Part shown: positions 42,680-53,870 of the stretch, in pieces
How positions within the stretch are numbered: position 1 is the first letter of the stretch
How the letters are laid out: each line of letters opens with the position of its first letter
DNA from: Ornithorhynchus anatinus
Lineage: Eukaryota; Chordata; Mammalia; Monotremata; Ornithorhynchidae
Direction of reading: 5' to 3'
Length of the DNA: 64,000 bases
NCBI RefSeq assembly: GCF_004115215.2
Contig: NC_041751.1
Coordinates: 32,937,958 to 33,001,957 of the forward strand
The notes under the pieces: model-generated
Databases searched by the model: none
What the model saw: the letters and a program-made list of their open reading frames with translations, nothing else
Told to the model about the DNA's origin: nothing
Position numbers and translations under genes: made by a program

Positions 42680-45530
42680 TTTCGCTCACTTCGCCTCTCT
42701 GGGCCTCAGTTCCCCCATCTGTAAAACGGGCATTGAGACGGTGAGCCTCTGGGCCTCAGTTACCTCCTCTGTAAAATGGGGATTAACGGTGAGCCGCACG
42801 TGGGACGACCTGATGACCCTGTATCTCCCCCCAGCGCTTAGAACAGGGCTCCGCACATAGGAAGCGCTTAACAGATACCGACATTATTATTATTAAGAGG
42901 GACGGGGACTGTGTCCAATCCGATGTGCTTGTATCCATCCCAACGCTCAGTACAGCGCCCGGCACTTAGGGAACGCTAATCAAAGACCACAGCCGCCGTT
43001 ATCGTTGTTATTATCATCATCAGAAGCATCCCCGATCCCAATTAGCTCCGATCTCTCTGGCCAGGAATGCCCGCTCCCATTATATCAGACGGACCGTCAC
43101 TCGCCCCGCCTTGTTTCAACGGTATCCGTTAAGCGCTTACCGCGTGCCAGGCGCTCGACTAAAGCGCTGGGGTAGATACGAGATAATCAGGTTGGACACA
43201 GTCCCCTGTCCCACCTGGGGCTCACACTCGGAATTCTCATTTTACGGATGAGGTACTTCAGACCCAGAGAAGTGAAGTGACTTGCCCGAGGTCACGCAGC
43301 AGACGAGGGGCAGAGCCGAGATTAGAACCCACGTCCTTCCGGCTCGAGGGCCCGAGTTCTGTCCGTTCAACCCCGCTGCTCCTCTACCTTGTCCCTGTGA
43401 TGGACGTCCCCGGGGGGGGGGATTGTAGTTTCAAGGATCGGCGGAAGCGTCCGTGATGTCACCGGCTTCAACGGCTAGACTGTGAACTCGGGGACGGGGA
43501 ATGCGGTTACCAGCTGTGCTGTACTGCGTTCTCCCGAGCGCTCAGTACAGTGCTCTACTCGCAGTAAGAGCTTAAAAAATGCGGTTGATTGAGGGATATG
43601 AGTCAAGCACCGTTCCGAGCACTGGGGTAGATACAACTTCATCAGACTGGATACAGTCCCGTCTGGGACTCGCGGTCTAAGAAGCAACACAGCCTAGTGG
43701 TTAGGGTGAGGGTCTGGGAATTGGAAGGATCTAATCGCGGCTCCGCCGCTTGCCCGCTGGGTGACCTCGGGCGAGTTACTTGACTTCTCTGGGCCTCCCT
43801 GACCTCATCCGGAAAACGGGAATTAAGAGTGTGAGCCTTGCGCGGGTCGGGGATTGTGGCCAACCTGATTATCTGGCATCCCCCCCCCCCCCCCCCGGCG
43901 CTCGGTACAGTGCCTGGCGCAGAGTAGGCGCTTAACCAACACCGCAGTTATCGTTACCGTGATTAAGTGGGAGGGAAAGCAGATATCGAATCCCCGTTTT
44001 ACAGACGAGGGAATCGACGGAGGGTGCAGAGTCAGTCGTTCAAGGAAGAGCTCATCGGGTGACCTGGGGAGGTGAAAGGGTCAGAGCTCAGGAATCGGGG
44101 GGAGGAGGTCAAGAGGTGATGGTGGAGTTGGAGACCCAGGACAGAGTCCGTTGGACGGCCCGGGAGGGGATGGCGGAGGATCTGGCGATCCAGTATTTCC
44201 CCCCCCCCCAAACCCCTTTCCTTTTCTAAAGCCTCCTCTTCCCTCGTGAGATTCTCCCCGCTCCCGATAATCCCGCCTCAGCTCACAATAACAACTCGGA
44301 TAATATCTGTGGTATCCGGTGAGTATTTACTACGGGCCAGGCACCGTTCTGACCGCTGAGCACAAGCTAATCGGGACGGACACAGTCCCTGTCCCACGTA
44401 GGGCTCACAGTCTTTCGTTCAGTAGTATTTATTGAGCGCTTACTATGTGCAGAGCACTGTACTAAGCGCTTGGAATGGACGAATCAAGTCTTCATTCTCC
44501 TTGTACAGACGATGGAACCGGGCCAAGGGAAGCGAAGTGACTTGTCCAAGGTGGCGCGGCGGACGACGAGTGGAGGAGCTGGGATTTGAAGGCGGGTCCT
44601 TCTGACCCCCCCCCCGGGTCCAGGCTCTATCCACTTGTGCTTTTATCCGGTTGATTACGGCAGCGCGGCTCAGTGGAAAGAGCCCGGGCTTGGGAGTCAG
44701 AGGGCGTGGGTTCGAATCCTGGCTCTGCCTCTCGTCAGCTGTGTGATTGTGGGCGAGTCACTTCACCTCTCTGGGCCTCAGCGACCACGTCTGCAAAATG
44801 GGGAGGAAGACTGTGAGCTGGGACAACCTGACTACCCTGTACCTACCCCCGCGCTTAGAACGGTGCTCGGCACATAGTAAGCGCTTAACAAATGTCAACG
44901 TTATCATTATTATTATTACGGGTCATTCCGGTATTCACTTGTACTGCGGAATCCCACCAGTCGACGCACACGCTCTGTGATTGAAGCGGTTCTTCCTCCT
45001 CCTTGTCCACTCCAGGTCTCCCCCGTCCGCCTGTGACCTCCTTGAGGGCAGGGGTCATGACTGAATAATAACTAATAATTGTAGCTCTTGTTTAGCGCTT
45101 ACTACGTGCTAAGTACTGAACTAAGGGCTGGGGGTAGATTCAAGCTAATCGGGTTGAACGCAGTCCGTGTCCCGTGGGGGGCCCCCGGCCCGAATCCCCA
45201 TTTTACAGTCGAGGGAACCGAGGCACAGAGAAGTGAAGTGACTTCCCCGAGGTCACACAGCAGGCAGGTGGCAGAGCCGGGATTAGAACCCGCAACCTTC
45301 TGACGTCCAGGACCGGGCTCTAGCCACTGGGCCGCGCTGAGATAATCGGACCCCACAAGGGGCTCAGTCTAACAGGAGGGAGAAGAGATTTCGAATCTCC
45401 ATTTTGCAGATGAGGGAACCGAGGCGCGGAGAGGCAGAGCCACTTGTCCGAGGTCACTACAGCCGACGAGCGGTGGACGGCTTCAGTCGTACTCGCCCGG
45501 TAAGCGCAGGGCGGGGCACACAGCGTATCT
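42680..45530. repeat. Dense Mon-1 array region with L2 pieces; no gene
   Basis: Mon-1 at 42680-42895 (+), a tail at 42900-43000 (+), 43115-43385 (-), a body piece at 43590-43680 (-), 43685-43960 (+), 44300-44635 (-), 44660-44925 (+) and 45070-45345 (-), with a partial body at 45350-45480 (-). L2 at 43470-43590 (+). The Mon-1 at 44300-44635 is interrupted by an 85-base L2 terminus at about 44412-44497. 43990-44290 is unassigned. Confidence 0.75.
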
Positions 45531-45869
45531 ACCTGGTAACGCCGCGTTCCGTTGCCACGTCGACAGGATCCTCCCGCTCCCTCGTCTCCCCAGCGGTTTC
45601 CCCCTGGAAATCCCTCCAAGAAGCACCATAAAACGTCCCAGGCCTTTCACGGCCGACACACCGCGGAGATCGTGAGGTGGAGACCGCCTGCCAGGCCGGG
45701 GGGCTCTCCGGCCTCCCCCGGGGAGAGGGAGAGGGAGCCCCTCATCCTCCGTGGACAGGGCCGGGGTGACCCACCCTCGTTCTACACCAGAGAGCCCCGG
45801 GAAAGGGAGGGAAGGGACCAAGGTCGGATCACGTCGGCACCGCCATCCTGCCTCGGTCCGCTCGACTGC

Positions 45870-46305
45870 GGTGAGTCGCCCTTGGAGCCAGGGTCCCGGC
45901 CAGAGGAGGAGGACGGAGACGGATCCTGACCGGAAAGAGAGGATAGAGACGGGGTCTTGTCCGGAGGAGAAGGACAGGACAGGGTCTTGGCCAGAGGAAG
46001 GGGACGGAGATGGGTCCTGCCCAGAGAAGGAGGACAGAAAGGGGTGCTATCAGAGGAGGAGGACAGAGATGGGTCCTAGTCAGAGGAGGAGGAAAGAGAT
46101 GGGTCCTGACCGGAAAGGAAGGACAGAGAGAGGGGCCTGTCCAGAAGAGACGGACAGGACTGGGTCTTGACGAGAGGGAGGGGACAGAGATGGGTAGTGG
46201 CCAGAGGGGGAGGACAGAGACGGGTCCCGATCGGAGGAGGTGGATAGCGATCCCCGACCGGAGGAGAAGGACAGAGACAGGGCCCTGGCCAGAGGAGGAC
46301 AGATA
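45870..46305 (+). repeat. Purine-rich minisatellite, about 13 units of 30-36 bp, abutting an OR pseudogene
   Basis: Variations of 'gaccggaggagaaggacag' followed by 'agacgggtcctg' repeat about thirteen times. Neighbouring units share variants. The array ends about 30 bases before the place where the receptor frame begins. It is translatable in one frame (PEEEDGDGS-like peptides), but this is compositional. Confidence 0.8.
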
Positions 46306-46336
46306 CTTACAAGCACTTGTCAGGATCTCGCACAAA

Positions 46337-47241
46337 ACGGCCAACTTCACGCCCGTGACCGAATTCCTGCCGCTGGGTTTCTCGGAGGTCCGGGAGCTGC
46401 GGCCGGTCCAGGCCGCGCCGTTCCTCCCGGTCTACCCGGCGGCCCCGCCGGGGAACCTCCTCGTCGTCGCCGTCCCCGTCCTCGACCGCCGCCTCCACAC
46501 GCCCAGGTACTTCTTCCTCGGCAACCTGTCCGTCCTCGACCTCTGCCTCGTCTCCGTCACCCTGCCCAACTCCGTCGTCGACTCCCTGACCGACCGGAGA
46601 TCCATCTCCCTCCTGGGCTGTGTCACGCAAGTCCTCTTGTTGATTTTCTTTGGATCGGCGGAGTCGGCCTTCCTCACGACCGTGTCCTACGACCGCTACG
46701 TGGCCATCTGCCTCCCCCTGCGCTACGAGGTCCTCACGAGCCGGGGGGCCTGCGGGAAGACGGCGGGGGCCTCTCCGGCCTCCCGCACCCGGCCGCCGCC
46801 TTCTCCGGGCCCTCCTGCGGGTCCAACGCGATCCGCCAGTTCTTCCGCGACATCCCCCAGAAGCTCTCCGGCTCCAACGCGGACCTTGGGGAGGTCGGCG
46901 TCACGACCTTCACGGCAAGCCTCTCCACGGTGTGTTTCGCTTCCACGACGGTCTCCTACGTCGGCGTCTTCGGGGCCGTGCTGAGGACGCGATCGGCCGA
47001 GGGCCGGGCCAAAGCCTTCTCCACCTGCCTGCCCCGCCTGGCCGTCGTGACTTTTTTTATATCCACCTCGGGATTCGCCTATCTGAAGCCTCCCTCGGAC
47101 TCCCCCTCGACGCTGGACCTCCTGGTGTCCGCGTTCTACTCCGCGGTGCCCCCGACCTCGAACCCCCTCATCTACAGCCTGAGGAACGGGGACGTGAAGG
47201 CCGCCATCTGGAAGACTCTGAGCGGGAGATCATCTGACTAG
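46337..47241 (+). pseudogene. Olfactory receptor pseudogene, family 14-like
   Basis: Receptor sequence begins at 46337, where the expected ATG is ACG (T-A-N-F-T-P-V-T-E-F), and ends with TAG at 47239. The first frame holds TM1-TM4: 'GNLLVVAVPVLDRR', 'YFFLGNLSVLDLC', 'VTLPNSVVDSLTDRRSIS', a perfect 'SYDRYVAICLPLRYE', and 'GACGKTAGA'. A small deletion near 46765 changes frame. 'GPSCGSNAIRQFFRDIPQ', 'TVSYVGVFGAVL', 'SAEGRAKAFSTCLPRLAVV', 'KPPSDSPSTLDLLVSAFY' and 'PTSNPLIYSLRNGDVKAA' follow. Apart from the lost start codon and the one break it is well conserved, and it gives the best template of the four receptors here for assigning the family (OR14-like by SVTLPNS and IRQFFRDIPQ-type motifs). 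A minisatellite lies directly upstream. Confidence 0.87.
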
Positions 47242-47254
47242 GATCATTTTTCTT

Positions 47255-47810
47255 CCGCGTGGCATTTGCCGAGGACCGAATTAGGCTCCGGGCTTGGCGT
47301 GAGCTAATCAGCTTGGACACGGTCCACGTCCCACGTGGGACGGCCTTAATTCCCACTTGACAGAGAAGGGCACCGGGGTACGGAGAGGTGAAGCAACTTG
47401 CCCAAGGTCACACAGCAGACAGGTCCTCTGACTCCCAGGCCCGGTAGGTCTTTCCACTAGGCCGCCCTGCTTCCCCACCCCGATGAGCATGGTACCATTA
47501 ATAGGGGTAATAAAGATAGAGACGATGACCGTATTCAGTCGGCGCTTGCTATGGGCGGAACTCTGCGCAAAACGCTGGGCTAGATCCACTTCCGTCACGT
47601 CTTACCGATGAGGAAACCGAGGCCCGAGAGATCGAATGACTTGTCCTAAGGGTAAACAGCAGGCGAATGGTGAAGCCGGGATTAGAACCCAGATCTGTTG
47701 ACCGATGGTGGTATTTTAGGACTAGCAGGGGGAGCAGGAGTATCACTCTTACTCCTCCTCCTCCTCCTCCTCCTCTTTCTCCTCCTCCTCCTCGTCCTCG
47801 TAAACTACCC
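47255..47810. repeat. Two old Mon-1/MIR-type SINEs and a CTC microsatellite
   Basis: Reverse copies at 47255-47480 and 47530-47700, both diverged. (CTC)n at 47751-47802. Confidence 0.65.
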
Positions 47811-47999
47811 CAAGGCAAAGTAGCCACCACTTTGGCGCAGTGATTTATAGTAAATGCGTGGGAAATTTTAACGGACAGAAGCGACACATTCCCTACCTAT
47901 TAGAGAGTTCCTGGGATGTCGGGAAGAGATGGGGAACCGCGGTCTTCCACTCACCCCCCCCCACGGCTCTGTACCCTTTGCACGGATCAATAGATGATA

Positions 48000-48145
48000 T
48001 GCCGCGAACTATTTATTTATAGCAATGTCTTTTTCCTCCTCTCGACTGCGAGCTCGTTGCGGGCGGGGAAGGGGTCTTCCGACTCTGTTGCATCGTACGC
48101 TTAGAACGGTGTTTGACACGTAGTAAGCGCTTAACGAGTTCCATA
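48000..48145 (+). repeat. LINE L2 3' tail
   Basis: 'atttatttatagcaatgtc' and 'actgcgagctcgttgcggg', then 'cgtagtaagcgcttaacga', a plus-orientation L2/Mon-type end. Confidence 0.65.
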
Positions 48146-48149
48146 AAAC

Positions 48150-48815
48150 AAACAGACGATAGGCTGGGAAGCTCCTGAGACTCTGGGGGTGACAGTTCCC
48201 CCACCCAGCGAGTCCCCGTAGAGGGGCATAACGTGGAAGCATAACGAGCGGCAGTTAAGCAACCTAGCGCGCGAGGCCTCGGCAAACATATCCCGTATTT
48301 CCCGGCCCCGATCCGAAAACTCTGGGCTCCTCGATCGGTATTCCCGGCCGGAGGAAGGCCGCCGATAAAGAATAATCGCATCCCTCAACCGGACGCAGAC
48401 CGGGCCGACTGCGAGCGTAGTCCTGGCTTATCTCACGGACCGAGGACAAACGCAAAAGTCTGGACCGCGGGGAGATTCCGGATTTGGTTGGGAAACCCAT
48501 GTCCGTAACACCCCCTCCCTATTCTTCCGTATCGTGTTGTGTGTTGGGGCCCGGCAAAGTCCCGGCGTTGGGCCGGGCCTGTCGGGAAGCCACTGTGACC
48601 GATCCTGACATGGATGTCTGTTGCGTTGCCTGCACGGCTCAGGGTGTGACTATTGCTTCCCTATTAAATCTTCTTTTTAAACGTAGCCTCCGCGGGCCTC
48701 GCGTCGTCGGTACCTTTGCGCGTCGCGTTTCGTGCTCTTCCGGGCCGCCTGGCTCACCCCCTCACGTGGTGTCCCCAGCGGGGACGGCCTCAACCGGCGG
48801 CTGTCCGGGGAGGGG
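48150..48815. other. 665 bases free of Mon-1/L2, unassigned
   Basis: This is one of the longest stretches in the right half without SINE or L2 phrases. It has balanced composition and a late A/T-rich spot (attaaatcttctttttaaac near 48661) followed by CG-rich sequence. No coding domain is visible in any frame and I cannot name it. Confidence 0.3.
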
Positions 48816-48821
48816 TTCGTT

Positions 48822-49200
48822 CAGTCGTATTCATTGAGCGCTTACTGTGTGCAGAGCGCTGGACTGAGCGCTTGGAAAGTACAATTCGGCAACAGAGACG
48901 ATCCCTACCCGACCCCGGGTCCACCGTCTAGAAGGGGGGAGACGGACAACGTGACTAAAGAAACCAAATAGACGGGCGTCAGTAGGAATAGATAGAACGA
49001 TAGATCTATATGCAACATGAATAAAATAAATAGAATAACGAATATGGACATATAGACACAAGTGGTGTGGGGCGGGGAGGGGGGTAGAGCAGAGGGAGGG
49101 AGTGGGGGCGATGGGGAGGGGAGGAGGAGCGGAGGAGACGGGGGGCTCGGTCTGGGAAGGCCTCCTGGAGGAGGTGAGCTTTGAGTAGGGCTTGGAAGGG
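48822..49200 (-). repeat. LINE L2 3' end, long copy
   Basis: A reverse copy from 'tcagtcgtattcattgagcg' through 'aaatagacgggcgtcagtag' to the G-rich 'ggcctcctggaggaggtgag' section. It contains the single 55-base segment that forms the seven-unit array at 8266-8640. Confidence 0.8.
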
Positions 49201-49953
49201 GGGGGGGGCTCCCAGCTGCTGACTGGCTCTGGGTTCCAGACCCGGCTCCTAGGAGGGCAGAAGACTCTGACTGAAATCTCGGGCCCACGGGACGCGGCCC
49301 CCATTCCGTCATCTCGCCCCTCACGGGCGGGTGGGGTCGTGACCGCTGGATCAGTTAGCAACGGATGATTCCGGCGGGGAAGCTCCCGCGCCGGGACCCG
49401 GGGAGACCGGGCCCGGCCGGAAACGTCCCAGCCGAGTGTCAGAGCCCATCACCGCTTACGCTCTCTCACTTAACCGCCGCCCGAGGGACAGAGCGGCGGG
49501 GGGGGGGGGGGGGGTCCGTAAATCTGCCACGAGCAGCCAGGGAGTGACTCCGTGGAAGCTTCAACCCTTCGAGAGGATGGACGGAGGAGAGGGCTGGGTG
49601 CGAGGAAAGTCACTCCCCTGAGAGGGAATCTGGGACAATCGAAGTCTGGTCGGACTACTGGACGCACACAGACCAGGTGAATTTTTATTCTTCTCTCCTC
49701 TGTTGTTGTCCATCTCGTGCCGCACGGCTCTACGTGGACTACTGTGCTTCAGTGAGCTTCTTTTTTCCTATAATAATATATATATATAATAAATAAATAA
49801 ATACTATTCGCCCTTTCCTAGATACCAAGCACTGGAGGAGATACAAGTCAATCGGTCAATTGTATTTACCATCTCTCTGGTTTTCTCTCTCCTTTCCTCT
49901 CCCCACATGGCACTTGAGAAGACCTCGCCGGTCCCGCCTGAAAATTCAAGACG
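49200..49953. other. No gene recognised; G-run and AT-rich microsatellite
   Basis: A run of more than 15 G lies at about 49497-49514 and an (AT)n/(AAAT)n stretch at about 49770-49803. The rest is unassigned and leads into the V1R pseudogene. Confidence 0.35.
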
Positions 49954-50869
49954 ATGAAGGCGACCGACTGGTCTTTTGGGATGGTGATTCTCTTACGGCT
50001 CCTCGTCGGGGGTCTCGGCGAACGTCTCCCTCCTCCTGTTTCATGCCCACGCGGTCTCCACCAGCCTCGAGCCCGGCTCCTCCGATCTGATCCTCGGCCA
50101 CCTGGCCTTGGCCAACGCCGTCATCCTCCCGACCGCCGGAATCACCGAGACCCTGTGGGCTTGGGGGCTGAGAAATTTCCTGGATGCCGTCGGCCGTAAA
50201 ACCCTCATGTACCTCTACCGGGTGGGCCGGGGTCTCGCCATCTGCACCCCCTGCCTCCTGAGCGTCTTCCAGGCCGTCACCCTCGGCCCCGGGACCCCCC
50301 GGTGGGCCCGGATCAAAGGCAGGTTACCCGAATACGTCTCCCCCTCCTGTCTCCTCTCCTGGGGGCTCAATCTCCTGGTCGATTTGGACACGGTGCTGTA
50401 CATGACCGGCCCCCAGAACGGCAGCAGCGGCGTTGGAACCGTACTGGACCTCCGGTACTGCTCACAGGTCGTCGACAGCGCGGAGACGACGCTGGTCATC
50501 GCGATCGTGAATTCCTCCTGGGACCTCTTCTCCGTGGGGCTCATGAGCTTGGCCAGCGGCTACGTGGTGTTCGTCCCGCGCCGGCACCACCGGCGGGTCC
50601 GGCACCTCCGCGGGCCCGGACGCTCCCCCGGGGCGAGGCCCGAGGTCCGGGCGGCCAAGAGGGTCGTCGCCCTGGCCACCCCCTACGTCCTCCTCTACGG
50701 GCGACAGGCAGTCACGCTGAGCGTTGTATTCAACGTGAAATAGGTGACGAGCCACCTCGTACTTCTACTCGCCTTCTCCGCCGCCAGTCCCTTCCTGATG
50801 ATCCAAAGCGACAGGAGAACGCGAATGTTCTGGAAAGGGAAACCTGGTTTCCTCAAAGAGCCCTCCTAG
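49954..50869 (+). pseudogene. Vomeronasal type-1 receptor pseudogene
   Basis: V1R homology runs from ATG 49954 to a TAG at 50867-50869. The first 20 or so codons (ending LLRLLVGG) are in one frame. A frameshift near 50010 in TM1 moves to the frame reading 'ANVSLLLFHAHAVS', 'DLILGHLALANAVILPT', 'LYRVGRGLAICTPCLLSVFQ', 'PSCLLSWGLNLLV', 'HHRRVRHLRGPGR', 'PEVRAAKRVVALATPYVLLYG'. A premature TAG at 50741-50743 stands before TM7; after it the same frame still reads 'LVLLLAFSAASPFLMIQSDRR', the normal TM7. So there is one frameshift and one stop. It is a paralogue of the intact gene at 10603-11493 on the other strand, sharing the VGRGL and GPG/GAGRS loop motifs. Confidence 0.9.
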
Positions 50870-50924
50870 GCTCCCGAGGCGGGGCTGAAATCCGTCAGCG
50901 CCCGTTGGACTCGGTTATGGGACT

Positions 50925-51260
50925 GTAGGCTCATCGTGGCCGGGGATGGGTCGGTTACCTTGCTCTCCTTGGCGCTGAACAGAGTGTTTTGCACACAGTG
51001 AGTGCTCAGTAATTACCGCTGACTGACTTTGGAGAGAAGAGGGCGAAAGGGTGGACTACAGTGGGCGGTGAAGAGAGTCGGAGGAAAGGGAGTTAAGGAA
51101 GAAAGTCTTTCCAACCCCCTCGGGGACTGGGAACGAGAATGGGAAGAGGGAGATGGGGTATTAGTTGGAGGGGGCTGCCCAGGTTTTAGGGGGGTGGAGA
51201 GGTTGAGTACTGGAAGACTTTAGCGTGCTGGAAGGAAGAGGGAAAAGAGTCTCACATGAT
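50925..51260. repeat. L2 tail, then unassigned purine-rich DNA
   Basis: An L2 end at 50925-51030 (+) ends in 'cacagtgagtgctcagtaa'. 51030-51260 is G/A-rich with no recognisable content. Confidence 0.55.
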
Positions 51261-51264
51261 AATT

Positions 51265-52370
51265 TTAATAATGTTGGTATTTGTTAAACGCTTCCCGAGC
51301 GCTGGGGTAGATCCAGGGTAATCAGGGTGTCCCCCGTGGGGCTCACAGTTAATCCCCCTTTTACAGATGAGCTGAGGCCCAGAGAAGCGAAGTGACTCGC
51401 CCGCAGTCACACAGCCGACAAGGGGCAGAGCCGGGATTCGAACCCACGACCTCCGACTCCCAAGCCCGGGCTCGTTCCCCCGAGCCACGCTGACAGGAGG
51501 GAGAGGGAAAAATCGAAGACAGCGATCGGGGAGGCGAGGATGAAGGGAGCAAGAGGGGTCAGGGACACGGGTAGAAGAGGGAGAGTTAGAAAGTAGGTGG
51601 AAGATCTTATATCGAGAGGCAGCCAGGACAGAGGAGAAGAGCAGAAGGAGAAAGAGGCTGGGGAGCGGAAGCAAGGAAAGGAAGAAGAGGAGGAGAAGAG
51701 AGTAGAAACAGTGACGGTATTTGTTAAGCGCTTACTATGCGCCAAGCACTGTTCCAAGCGCTGAGTAGAGAGGCCGGTACATATCGGTATGGGTATTGGA
51801 GAAGCAGCATGGCTCAGTGGAAAGAGCCCGGGCTTCGGAGTCAGGGCTCATGAGTTCGAATCCCAGCTCTGCCGCTTGTCGGCTGTGTGACCGTGGGCGA
51901 GTCACTTAACCTCCCTGTGCCTCAGCTCCCTCATCTGTAAAATGGGGATTAAGTCTGTGAGCCCCACGTGGGACGACCTGATTCCCCTATGTCTACCCCA
52001 GCGCTTAGAACAGTGCTCGGCACATAGTAAGCGCTTAGCAGATACCAACATTATCATCATGCGATTATACCTCTTGTATTTTTTATTGCTGCTCTTTAAA
52101 AGTAACAACAATAATGTTGGTATTTGTTAGGCGCTTACTATGTGCAGAGCACTGTTCTAAACGCTGGGGTAGACGCAGGGGAATGAGGCTGTCCCACGCG
52201 GGGCTCCCGGTCTTAATCCCCATTTTACGGATGAGGTCACTGAGGCCCAGAGAAGTGAAAGGACCTGCCCGCCGTGACACAGCTGACAAGCGGCAGAGCC
52301 GCGATTCGAACCCATGACCCCTGACTCCAAAGCCCGTGCTCTTTCCACTGAGCCACGCTGCTTCTCAATA
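51265..52370. repeat. Three full Mon-1 SINEs and simple sequence
   Basis: Copies at 51265-51500 (-), 51803-52060 (+) and 52105-52370 (-). A short Mon-1 tail lies at 51710-51765 (-). The 51510-51710 interval is G/A-rich simple sequence, possibly expanded inside the first copy's flank, since Mon-1 tail sequence reappears after it. Confidence 0.85.
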
Positions 52371-52379
52371 AGTAATTAG

Positions 52380-52860
52380 TAATAAGTAATAATAGTGATC
52401 CAAATTTGAGAACCATTTCCTGCCCTTCTCCTCCTTCTCCTTCTTTTCTTTCTCCGTCCCTTTCTTCCACCGTTATCTCTCAGAGGGGCAAAAGGCAGCG
52501 TCGGGGGGACTCCGAGCAGCGCCGGCGGAGAACCCCGAGGGAGTGGATCCCCCCGACGTTGTGTCGGTTCTCCCCCCGGGGATCGATTCCCTGACTTGGC
52601 CGGACCGGGGATCCTGGGCTCCGCTCGGCTCCGGGACGCCACCCGGCCCCGCGGACGAGGTCACAGGAGGGACGAAGCCACAGGTTTTTGCCCCTTTCTA
52701 CCCACCCGGATTTCCCGAAAGGAGGACGGGGCGATGAGGTAACCGAGTCTAGAAGGGAAGGGCCGTGCAGAGGGATCCGCCTGGCGTTATCCGAGCAGCT
52801 ACTCGGAGCAGGAAGCCGGCCATAGGAATCCGGAGGGATCGCAGAGGAGCAACCAGGCCC
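52380..52860. other. No gene recognised
   Basis: A CT-rich start (52430-52470) is followed by G+C-rich unassigned sequence open in several frames, without motifs. Confidence 0.35.
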
Positions 52861-52869
52861 CGCGAACAC

Positions 52870-53330
52870 GTCGTGAGCCTGACAGGAGGACCTAGGTTCG
52901 AATCCCGCCCCCGCCGCTCGTCCCCCGTGGGACCTCGGACGAGTCGCCTCGCTTCTCCGGGCCTCGGTGACCTCGTCTGTAAAAGGGGGATTACGCGGGA
53001 CGGGGACTGTGTCCAACCCGCTTTCCTTATCTCGGTGTCCGGCACACAGTAAGGGCTTAACAAATACCGGAATTATTTATGGTCATCATCATCATCATTA
53101 TTATTACGCGGTGCCTGGCACGTAGTAAGCGAGCAGCCGATACCGCGGTTTTTGTCACGATGACGGGCGGCCTCGTCGAGGCAGGTCTTCCCGGAATCTC
53201 CGTCTCTCTGGAGGTGACTGTAGACGTGGGAAAATTGGCCTCTCTTTCTTGCTGTGTTATACTTTCCGAGCGCTCGGCGCGGCGCCCTGCCCACGGTGAG
53301 CGCTCAATAAATACGACTGAATGAATTAGA
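52870..53330 (+). repeat. Mon-1 SINE, tail pieces and L2 end
   Basis: A Mon-1 at about 52870-53095 (+), an extra Mon-1 tail at 53105-53150 (+), and an L2 end at about 53210-53330 (+) with 'ctgcccacggtgagcgctc' and 'aataaatacgactga'. Confidence 0.7.
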
Positions 53331-53572
53331 TGAGCCCCAGTCTCCATCCCCCACGGGCCTCTCAGTTTAAGAGGGAGGGAGAAAAGGGATCACATTCCCA
53401 TTTTACCGACAAGGGACTCGAGGCACAGAGAGATTGGGATTTGCCCCAGGTCACCCACTGTAGTCACTGAGCCAACCCTCTCCCATCTTCCTTTTGGCAG
53501 TCTTGGCTCCTCCCCGGGTGTATCTGTGCTTCTCTTCCTTCACTTCTCCTTCCCCACGTCTTTGAGGGGAAA

Positions 53573-53870
53573 ACGTCCAGTCTCACGGCGGCGAGGGGAT
53601 TCCTGCCGCTGGGATTCTCGGAGGTCCGGGAGCCGCGGCTGGTCCGGGCCGCGCTGCTCCTCCTGGTCTGCCCGACGGGGAATCTCCTCATCGTCGCCGT
53701 CCTCGGCCGGCGCCTCCGCGCCCCCGTGTACTTCTTCCTCGGGAACCTGGCCCTCGTCGACCTCTGCTACGTCGCCGTCCCCGACAGAGCCATCTCCATC
53801 TCGTCGTGGACCGAGGGGCCTGTGAGAAGATGGCGGCCGCCTCCTGGCCGGGCGGAGGGGCTCAGGATGG
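53573..53870 (+). pseudogene. Olfactory receptor pseudogene fragment, family 14-like
   Basis: Homology starts at 53573, where the expected ATG is ACG (T-S-S-L-T-A-A-R-G-F). It continues 'LPLGFSEVREPRLVRAALLLL', 'TGNLLIVAVLGRRLRAPVYFFLG', 'NLALVDLCYVAVPDRAIS'. Sequence equivalent to the rest of the TM2-TM3 loop, TM3 and the DRY motif is absent. The text resumes with V-D-R-G-A-C-E-K-M-A-A-A-S-W in another frame and then ends; everything from TM5 on is missing. It is the most reduced of the four receptors. The loss of ATG to ACG is shared with the copy at 46337. Confidence 0.8.

Noticed and set aside
44670-44740. tRNA-like sequences at Mon-1 heads (here and at about 40 other sites)
   Set aside because: They have A/B-box-like blocks, but no complete cloverleaf or acceptor stem, and are followed by the Mon-1 body; they are SINE heads.
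45751-46330. A repetitive Glu/Asp-rich protein leading in frame into the olfactory receptor
   Set aside because: The frame is open only because the minisatellite lacks stops. Receptor homology starts at 46337 at a mutated start codon.
48480-48720. Possible solo LTR (A/T-rich signal followed by CG-rich sequence)
   Set aside because: No clear terminal inverted bases, primer-binding site or internal region. Too weak to call; left as unassigned.
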